From the NCBI GenBank assembly GCA_023458995.1, contig JAEWVV010000064.1, positions 1-11,215 of the forward strand: 11,215 nucleotides of DNA. The letters run 5' to 3'. The DNA is from Bacillota bacterium. Its GTDB lineage: Bacteria > Bacillota_I > Bacilli_A > Acholeplasmatales > Acholeplasmataceae. This document shows, one piece after another, positions 6,555 through 11,215 of the stretch; the stretch's first letter is position 1; every line of letters starts with the position of its first letter. The position numbers were made by a program, and so were the translations under genes. A model generated the notes under the pieces. That model saw only the letters and a list, made by a program, of their open reading frames with translations, ran no database searches and was not told where the DNA came from.

Positions 6555-7946
6555 ATGGAAACAACAGTCAAACAGATTTATAGAGAAACAGATCTCGTCG
6601 TTGGTAAACCAATCGAGCTTTTTGGTTGGATTAGAAACCATCGCGCTCAAAAGGAATTTGGTTTTATCAACTTTCATGATGGCACATTTTTTGAAACATT
6701 ACAGGTCGTTTATGAAGAAAATAAAGTCGATAACTTCAAAGAAGTTCAAAAATTCAGAGTCGGTAGTTCAATTATGGTTAAAGGTGAACTCATTCTAACC
6801 CCAGATGCGAAACAACCCTTCGAAGTTAAAGCATCACACGTTGAGCTTTTAGGTGATTCACCAGAAGATTATCCAATTCAACCTAAACGTCACACCCGTG
6901 AATTTTTACGCGAAGTAGCTCATTTACGAGCAAGAACAAACCTCTTCCATGCTGTCTTCAGATTAAGATCGGTTGCAGCCATGGGAATCCATGAATTCTT
7001 TCAATCAAAAGGATTCATTTATACCCATACTCCACTGATTACAGGCAACGATGGTGAAGGTGCTGGTCAGATGTTTAGTGTTACAACACTACCTCTTGAT
7101 AAAATTCCATTTACTGAAGATAAAAAAGTAGATTTCAAGAAGGATTTCTTTGGTAAACCAACCAACTTAACTGTAACAGGCCAACTTGAAGCTGAAACAT
7201 TTGCCTTAGCATTTAAAAATGTCTACACATTTGGACCAACGTTTAGAGCTGAAAACTCAAACACATTAAGACATGCATCTGAATTCTGGATGATTGAACC
7301 TGAAATGGCGTTTGCAGATTTATCTAAAAACATGGAAGTCGTTGAAGATATGGTTAAATTCTTGATCAAATATGTATTCGAAAAACTTCCTGAAGAAATG
7401 GTATTTTTCGACAAGTTTGTTGAACCAGGATTAACAGATAGACTTCTTAAAGTCTTAAACGCTCCATTCGCAAGAGTTACACATAAAGAAGCCATTGATA
7501 TTTTATTAAAGAGTGGTGTCAAATTTGAAAACACACCCAAACACGGACAGGATATCAACACTGAACACGAAAAGTACTTAACAGAACGTCATTTCCAATC
7601 CCCAGTGTTTGTTACCGATTGGCCCAAAGATATTAAAGCATTCTACATGCGTTTAAATGATGACGGAGAAACGGTTGCAGCCATGGACTTACTTGTTCCA
7701 GGATCAGGTGAACTCGTCGGTGGTTCTCAAAGAGAAGAACGCCTAGATTACTTAGTTAAACGTATGGAAGAAATGCATGTTCCACAAAAAGATCTGGATT
7801 GGTATATTGATTTAAGACGTTATGGTGGTTGTGTTCATTCCGGTTTCGGTATGGGTTTTGAAAGACTTATTATGTACCTAACAGGCGTTGAAAACATTAG
7901 AGACGTTATTCCTTTCCCAAGAACACCAAAAAACTGTGAATTTTAA
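6555..7946 (+). CDS. asnS: Asparaginyl-tRNA synthetase
   Basis: AsnRS charges tRNA-Asn with asparagine using ATP, in the cytoplasm. The 463-residue product has the usual length. The N-terminal OB-fold anticodon-binding domain (about 15-100) includes ELFGWIRNHRAQKEFGFINF. The class II catalytic core has motif 1 around FFQSKGFIYTHTPLIT, motif 2 FRAENSNTLRHASEFWMIEPE (Arg231), and motif 3 GFGMGFERLIMYLTG (Arg437) ending IRDVIPFPRTPKNCEF. LTVTGQLEAETFALAF and the IPFPRTP ending favour AsnRS over AspRS, and the upstream T-box carries an Asn codon. AAGGAGG (6541-6547) stands 7 bases before ATG. It is a single-gene transcription unit with its own riboswitch and terminator. Confidence 0.97.
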   Translation: METTVKQIYRETDLVVGKPIELFGWIRNHRAQKEFGFINFHDGTFFETLQVVYEENKVDNFKEVQKFRVGSSIMVKGELILTPDAKQPFEVKASHVELLGDSPEDYPIQPKRHTREFLREVAHLRARTNLFHAVFRLRSVAAMGIHEFFQSKGFIYTHTPLITGNDGEGAGQMFSVTTLPLDKIPFTEDKKVDFKKDFFGKPTNLTVTGQLEAETFALAFKNVYTFGPTFRAENSNTLRHASEFWMIEPEMAFADLSKNMEVVEDMVKFLIKYVFEKLPEEMVFFDKFVEPGLTDRLLKVLNAPFARVTHKEAIDILLKSGVKFENTPKHGQDINTEHEKYLTERHFQSPVFVTDWPKDIKAFYMRLNDDGETVAAMDLLVPGSGELVGGSQREERLDYLVKRMEEMHVPQKDLDWYIDLRRYGGCVHSGFGMGFERLIMYLTGVENIRDVIPFPRTPKNCEF

Positions 7947-7970
7947 GAGGTCCTTTGTGGCCTCTTTCTT
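7945..7970 (+). terminator. Terminator after asnS
   Basis: AAGAGG-T-CC (7945-7953) pairs with GGCCTCTT (7959-7966) across a short loop with one bulged T, followed by TCTTTTC. The 5' arm begins inside the asnS TAA. A second, mutually exclusive hairpin, CTTTCTT (7964-7970) with AAGAAAG (7975-7981), overlaps its 3' side. Its role is unclear. Confidence 0.75.
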
Positions 7971-8010
7971 TTCAAAGAAAGGGAATTAAATAAAATATGA
8001 AATACATTCA

Positions 8011-8039
8011 TTGACAAAGGGTGCATGTCATACTATAAT
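8011..8039 (+). promoter_or_regulatory. Promoter P1 of the ABC transporter leader
   Basis: TTGACA (8011-8016) and TATAAT (8034-8039) match the consensus perfectly with 17 bp spacing. Transcription would start near 8046, about 314 bases before the ATPase start. Confidence 0.92.
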
Positions 8040-8048
8040 GTAATTACC

Positions 8049-8084
8049 GCTAAAAACGCTTACATCGTTGTATTTGCTAAAAAC
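8049..8084 (+). repeat. Direct repeat GCTAAAAAC, two copies
   Basis: GCTAAAAAC occurs at 8049-8057 and 8076-8084, 27 bases apart, just downstream of P1. The first copy is the left part of the cre-like site. The spacing, close to 2.5 helical turns, could suit cooperative repressor binding, but the second copy lacks the central CG. It may be chance in AT-rich DNA. Confidence 0.45.
8051..8064. promoter_or_regulatory. cre-like operator (LacI/CcpA-type) just downstream of P1
   Basis: TAAAAACGCTTACA matches 13 of 14 positions of the catabolite-response consensus TGWAANCGNTNWCA; only the second base differs. It starts about 5 bases after the predicted P1 start site, where a bound CcpA or another LacI-family protein would block initiation or elongation. 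A sugar-type ABC importer downstream makes carbon-source control sensible. No regulator is encoded in the window. Confidence 0.6.
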
Positions 8085-8118
8085 ACGTAAATTATAGGTA
8101 TTGTAAGTGAATAATGCG

Positions 8119-8147
8119 TTGTCTTTTCGAGGTTATTATTATATAAT
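8119..8147 (+). promoter_or_regulatory. Promoter P2 ahead of the leader ORF
   Basis: TTGTCT (8119-8124, 4/6 match) and a perfect TATAAT (8142-8147) with 17 bp spacing. The -10 lies within a 12-bp palindrome, TATTATATAATA (8137-8148). Transcription would start near 8154, about 15 bases before the 31-codon ORF, so it bypasses the cre-like site under P1. Confidence 0.55.
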
Positions 8148-8168
8148 AGTTCATGTTGAGGTGAGATA

Positions 8169-8264
8169 ATGTTGATCATTTTTTTTGGTATGAATATATC
8201 TAAGGGTGGTACGAATGATCAGCGTTTTTTTGAATCTATTAAACATGAAATTCTTATGAGTTAG
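8169..8264 (+). CDS. Putative 31-residue leader peptide or small protein
   Basis: A short ORF begins at ATG 8169, 7 bases after GAGG of a strong ribosome site, GAGGTGA (8158-8164), and ends in TAG at 8262-8264. It encodes 31 residues: a hydrophobic start (MLIIFFGM) and a polar, charged remainder (NISKGGTNDQRFFESIK, then HEILMS). I recognise no family and no run of repeated regulatory codons. Its stop codon lies in the loop of a terminator hairpin, and its start overlaps the 5' arm of another hairpin. Both suggest a leader peptide whose translation controls read-through into the transporter. It could instead be an independent small protein ended by that terminator, or a chance ORF. The ribosome site, a promoter 15 bases upstream and the stop placement argue against chance. 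Confidence 0.5.
   Translation: MLIIFFGMNISKGGTNDQRFFESIKHEILMS
8171..8231 (+). other. Terminator-like long-loop hairpin at the leader ORF start
   Basis: Arms GTTGATCATT (8171-8180) and AATGATCAGC (8214-8223) pair over 10 positions with one T-G, then G and seven T residues (8225-8231). The loop is long (33 bases) and contains TAAGGGTGGTAC. The 5' arm includes the last base of the leader ATG, so translation and this fold would compete. It could act as a weak terminator or only as a dyad. Confidence 0.5.
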
Positions 8265-8280
8265 TCATAGGAATCTTTTT
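8250..8280 (+). terminator. Intrinsic terminator with the leader ORF stop codon in its loop
   Basis: ATTCTTATGA (8250-8259) pairs with TCATAGGAAT (8265-8274) over 10 bp with one T-G, closing loop GTTAG, followed by C and five T residues. The TAG stop of the leader ORF is at 8262-8264, inside the loop. A ribosome at that stop would cover both arms and prevent folding. It stands 80 bases before the ATPase gene. Confidence 0.7.
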
Positions 8281-8305
8281 CGTTATTTCAAGGATGAATC
8301 ATTAA

Positions 8306-8337
8306 CGAGACTATCACCCCTAAAACAGATAGCCTCG
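8306..8337 (+). other. Stem-loop in the ATPase 5' untranslated region
   Basis: CGAG-A-CTATC (8306-8315) pairs with GATAG-C-CTCG (8328-8337) with one A-C mismatch and a 12-base loop. No T-run follows. TATCACCC (8312-8319) could instead pair with GGGTGGTA (8204-8211) in the upstream loop, giving a possible alternative fold. Role unknown. Confidence 0.45.
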
Positions 8338-8359
8338 ATAGATATAAAAGGAGTCTACA

Positions 8360-9985
8360 ATGGAAGATATCAAGAATGTACAACAAAAAGGATTATCAAT
8401 TCGATTAGAAAACCTGACAAAGATTTTCTATGATAAAAAAGGTGGAAAGGATACAAAAGCGGTCGATGATTTCGATGTAGTTATTCCATCGGGTAAATTG
8501 ATTGGCTTGCTCGGACCATCGGGTTGTGGGAAATCTACTACACTTTATATGATTGCTGGTTTACTTGCGCCAACATCAGGAAAAATTTTCTTTGGTGATG
8601 AAGATGTCACCGAATTACTGCCAGAAAAGAGAGGTATTGGTTTAGTTTTCCAAAACTACGCGCTATACCCTCATATGACAGTTCGTAAGAACATTATGTT
8701 TCCTCTAGAAAACATGAATATTAAAAAAAATTCAATCGAAGAAGCTTATAAACAAGCTTATATAATTGAATCACCTGAAGAATCAAAGGTTTATTATCGA
8801 TTTTTAGAAAAGCTTGAGGCAATCAAAAATAAATATCGTCGTTTAGAAAATGATGCCAAAGCACTCCATACCAATGAAGTATTCAAAGAAACAGCAAGTT
8901 ATAAAGAAGAATTGAAGCGCCTCAAAAAAGATAAGAAAGATACGAGTGCGATCAAAACAGATCATCAAAACAAGATTGCTACATTTAAACAAGAACTTGA
9001 TAAAAAATTAAACGCATATGCTACTGATTATGCAGCAGAAAAAGCTTCAATCACACCAGCCAATGTCGATAGTTTATTCCCAACAATGACAGCAAAATAT
9101 CGTGCTGCTGAACAACTTTTTGAAACAAAAAAGAAAGAACTTCTTGCCACTAATTCAATGCCAACAGCTGAGGAATTGAACAAGTTTGCACCTAAAAGTG
9201 TTCAGATTGTTTTAGAAGCTAAAAATAAAGATTACAAGAAAATGATGGAAGATAGTGTCCTTGAAATGGCGAAATTAGTTGGTATTGAAGATCAACTTGA
9301 AAAAACACCAGCTCAACTATCCGGTGGTCAGCAACAACGTGTTGCGATTGCGAGAGCTCTTGTTAAGAAACCTAGAGTTCTACTCCTCGATGAACCACTA
9401 TCAAACCTTGATGCACGCCTAAGATTACAAACTCGAGAAGAAATCAAACGTATTCAAAGAGAAACAGGTATTACAACCATATTTGTTACGCATGACCAAG
9501 AAGAAGCTATGTCAATTTCTGATGAGATTGTCTTAATGAACTATGGTGAAGAACAACAAAAGGGTGCTCCACAGGATGTTTATGATAACCCAAGAAATCT
9601 CTTTGTTGCTAAATTCTTAGGAACGCCTCCAATTGGATTATATCGTGCACAACTCAAAGATTCCAAAGTGCTCATCGATGGAAAAGTAGTATATACATCT
9701 GATAAGTTAAAGAAAGAAAGCGATCGGGAAGTCGTTGTTGGCGTAAGACCTGAAGGTTATGAGTTAAACGAAAGCGGAACGTTAACCATTACCTCACAAT
9801 ATGTTGAAACCATCGGAAGAGATTTAAGTTTGGTATCAACACATAAAGATGCAGTTACGCCATCATTTAGAATTATCATTCAAGATGCTGATAAAGCACT
9901 TTATGATCAAAAACTTATTCGTTTTAACTTAAAACAAAATAAGACATATATTTTTGATACTACAGATGGACGGAGACTCGCATAA
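8360..9985 (+). CDS. ABC importer ATPase, MalK/MsmK/UgpC type, with large helical insertion
   Basis: This is the cytoplasmic motor of a carbohydrate- or glycerophosphodiester-type importer. The 541-residue protein has Walker [10 protein letters not shown] (52-60), Q-loop Gln98 in [11 protein letters not shown], signature LSGGQQQR (320-327), Walker B RVLLLDEP (339-346), D-loop SNLDAR (348-353) and switch His378. A C-terminal regulatory (TOBE/MOI-like) domain follows at about 420-541. In E. coli MalK the Q-loop and signature are about 52 residues apart; here they are 222 apart. The extra stretch of about 170 residues is rich in Lys, Glu and Ala and is probably helical or coiled-coil. Such long forms are, from memory, known in mycoplasmas. 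AAGGAG sits 6 bases before ATG. The stop overlaps the next start by one base (TAATG). Substrate is not decidable from sequence. Confidence 0.93.
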   Translation: MEDIKNVQQKGLSIRLENLTKIFYDKKGGKDTKAVDDFDVVIPSGKLIGLLGPSGCGKSTTLYMIAGLLAPTSGKIFFGDEDVTELLPEKRGIGLVFQNYALYPHMTVRKNIMFPLENMNIKKNSIEEAYKQAYIIESPEESKVYYRFLEKLEAIKNKYRRLENDAKALHTNEVFKETASYKEELKRLKKDKKDTSAIKTDHQNKIATFKQELDKKLNAYATDYAAEKASITPANVDSLFPTMTAKYRAAEQLFETKKKELLATNSMPTAEELNKFAPKSVQIVLEAKNKDYKKMMEDSVLEMAKLVGIEDQLEKTPAQLSGGQQQRVAIARALVKKPRVLLLDEPLSNLDARLRLQTREEIKRIQRETGITTIFVTHDQEEAMSISDEIVLMNYGEEQQKGAPQDVYDNPRNLFVAKFLGTPPIGLYRAQLKDSKVLIDGKVVYTSDKLKKESDREVVVGVRPEGYELNESGTLTITSQYVETIGRDLSLVSTHKDAVTPSFRIIIQDADKALYDQKLIRFNLKQNKTYIFDTTDGRRLA

Positions 9986-10911
9986 TGCTTGAGTATAAAA
10001 AGGATTATAAAGCCTGGTTATACATGGCCATTCCGCTATTCCTATTATCCGTATTCACATTTTATCCACTGATTAAGACAATTTTAATTTCTTTGTTTTC
10101 ACAATATAACGCAATTGATGACAGTTTTGGATCCTTCTTCGATTTCGCAGCATACACGACAATATTTGGAGACAAAAATTTTATTAATGCAATTGGCAAC
10201 ACATTACTCTTAGTTTTTGTATCTGTGCCCATATCAACTGTACTTGCATTATTAATCGCAGTTGGATTAAATTCAATTAAACCATTACAAAAAATTTTCC
10301 AAACAATATTTTTTATCCCATATGTAACCAATACGCTTGCAATTGGGATGGTATTCAGTGTCATGTTCTCTCATCCATTAACACAAGGAATTATGCCTGA
10401 AGGTTTAATCAACACACTCTTTCAATTGTCCATTGACTGGGTAGGCGTCACAGCAACGAAAGACAATTGGATGTTTGTTGTGATGATTTACACGATTTGG
10501 AGTGCATTACCCTTTAAAATTCTTGTATTTGTAGGCGGACTACAAAGCATTTCTAAACAATATTATGATGCTGCGAAAGTAGATTCGACACCAAAACGTC
10601 GTGTCTTAACGCGAATCACAATTCCCCTGCTTTCTCCGCTTATAAGTTACATTTTGATCACTTCATTTATTGGTGCTTTCAAAGCGTATGAATCAGTACT
10701 TGCTGTTGTTGGTTCAACAGGACGAACACTTGATCGAACCAGATGGACCGCTGTAGCGTATGTCTACGACAAAATTGGCCTTGCTGGTATGGATTCCAAT
10801 TATGTGTCCTACTATTCAAGAGGTGCTGCTGCCGCTGTTGTATTGTTCATTATTATTCTCATTTTCACTGTCATTAATTTATATGTCAGTAAAAAGAGAG
10901 TACATTACTAG
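9985..10911 (+). CDS. ABC importer permease, MalF/UgpA type
   Basis: This is one of the two membrane subunits of the importer. The 308-residue protein has about six membrane segments, starting at WLYMAIPLFLLSVFTFYPLI. The EAA loop that docks the ATPase is clear: QYYDAAKVDSTPKRRVLTRI, followed by TIPLLSP (near residues 192-218). The first-permease class is favoured by the N-terminal segment plus the long loop before the core, and by gene order. It overlaps the ATPase stop by one base, with GGAG (9972-9975) 9 bases upstream, and the second permease follows after 11 bases. Solute specificity is unknown; no binding protein is in the window. Confidence 0.93.
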   Translation: MLEYKKDYKAWLYMAIPLFLLSVFTFYPLIKTILISLFSQYNAIDDSFGSFFDFAAYTTIFGDKNFINAIGNTLLLVFVSVPISTVLALLIAVGLNSIKPLQKIFQTIFFIPYVTNTLAIGMVFSVMFSHPLTQGIMPEGLINTLFQLSIDWVGVTATKDNWMFVVMIYTIWSALPFKILVFVGGLQSISKQYYDAAKVDSTPKRRVLTRITIPLLSPLISYILITSFIGAFKAYESVLAVVGSTGRTLDRTRWTAVAYVYDKIGLAGMDSNYVSYYSRGAAAAVVLFIIILIFTVINLYVSKKRVHY

Positions 10912-10922
10912 GAGAAACTACC

Positions 10923-11215
10923 ATGGAAAAGGTTATTAGATTAGCTGATTATAACGAAAACAAGACACTCAAAGCCCAAAAGACAGCTCAAATCCTTGGC
11001 AAGTTTGGTACTTACACATTCTTATCCATCATGGCTCTAGTGGTGATTATTCCATTCTATTGGATGCTTAACGTATCATTTCAGAGCAGTAACGAAGTTT
11101 TAAATTCATTAAATACCAGTTTATTCCCTAAGGTATTTTCACCAAAAAACTATGTGAATGTATTCTTCTATTCATCGACATCGCAAGGAAGCATTAGTTT
11201 CCCAAGATATTTATT
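10923..11215 (+). CDS. ABC importer permease, MalG/UgpE type (3' end cut off)
   Basis: This is the partner permease; only the first 97 codons are present. It starts MEKVIRLADYNENKTLKAQK, followed by one membrane segment (about 29-47, YTFLSIMALVVIIPFYWML) and NVSFQSSNEVL, then PKVFSPKNYVNVF. The pattern IPFYWMLNVSFQ and the xSPxNYxNVF block are typical of MalG-type proteins. The EAA loop would lie beyond the window. ATG at 10923 has AGGAG (10910-10914) 8 bases upstream, overlapping the previous stop codon. A solute-binding lipoprotein gene probably follows outside the window (inference). Confidence 0.92.
   Translation, partial: MEKVIRLADYNENKTLKAQKTAQILGKFGTYTFLSIMALVVIIPFYWMLNVSFQSSNEVLNSLNTSLFPKVFSPKNYVNVFFYSSTSQGSISFPRYL

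Noticed and set aside
8046..8231. A full T-box riboswitch for the ABC operon, suggested by AAGGGTGGTAC.
   Set aside because: I find no stem I, specifier loop or CCGCG ending, so I kept it only as a low-interest resemblance.
1..11215. CRISPR arrays, insertion sequences, tRNA or rRNA genes, or prophage genes.
   Set aside because: I saw no repeat-spacer pattern, transposase, terminal repeats or cloverleaf-like sequence; the window is a housekeeping region.

Overview
The window looks like the chromosomal replication-origin region of a low-GC Firmicute-type bacterium, most likely a mollicute of the Acholeplasma kind (inference). The DNA is AT-rich. The order is leftward dnaA, a DnaA-box cluster, then rightward rpmH-rnpA-yidC-jag, as around Firmicute origins. 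TGA is a true stop (it ends rnpA and rmuC), which argues against Mycoplasma or Spiroplasma, where TGA encodes Trp. The helical insertion in the ABC ATPase also resembles mycoplasmal homologues as I remember them. I cannot name a species.

Region 1-1422: the 5' 341 codons of dnaA on the minus strand (domain IV lies outside the window), then about 400 bases without a gene. These hold a cluster of seven DnaA-box-like 9-mers (about 1089-1242) and a near-perfect sigma-A promoter for rpmH.

Region 1423-4080: rpmH (L34, GTG start), a long hairpin with a T-run, rnpA (overlapping yidC by ATGA), yidC and khpB/jag, closed by a strong terminator. These make ribosomal protein L34, the RNase P protein, the membrane insertase and its KH/R3H RNA-binding partner. 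The YidC carries an unusual N-terminal lipoprotein extension of about 200 residues with two Ig-like beta repeats.

Region 4081-6266: a two-gene operon from an extended -10 promoter. It encodes a membrane-anchored, circularly permuted NlpC/P60-like (YiiX/YebB-type) putative hydrolase, then RmuC. The usual Firmicute continuation mnmE-mnmG is absent here.

Region 6263-7970: a consensus promoter whose -35 box contains the rmuC stop codon, a T-box riboswitch with an Asn (AAC) specifier, and asnS with its own terminator.

Region 7947-11215: about 410 bases of complex leader, then an ABC importer operon of the carbohydrate/glycerophosphodiester (MalK-MalF-MalG / UgpC-A-E) type. It has an ATPase with a helical insertion of about 170 residues, a first permease and the start of a second. 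The leader has two promoters, a cre-like operator, a 31-codon ORF with a strong ribosome site, a terminator-like hairpin at its start and an intrinsic terminator whose loop holds the ORF's stop codon. This looks like translation-coupled attenuation and is the most interesting unexplained structure here.
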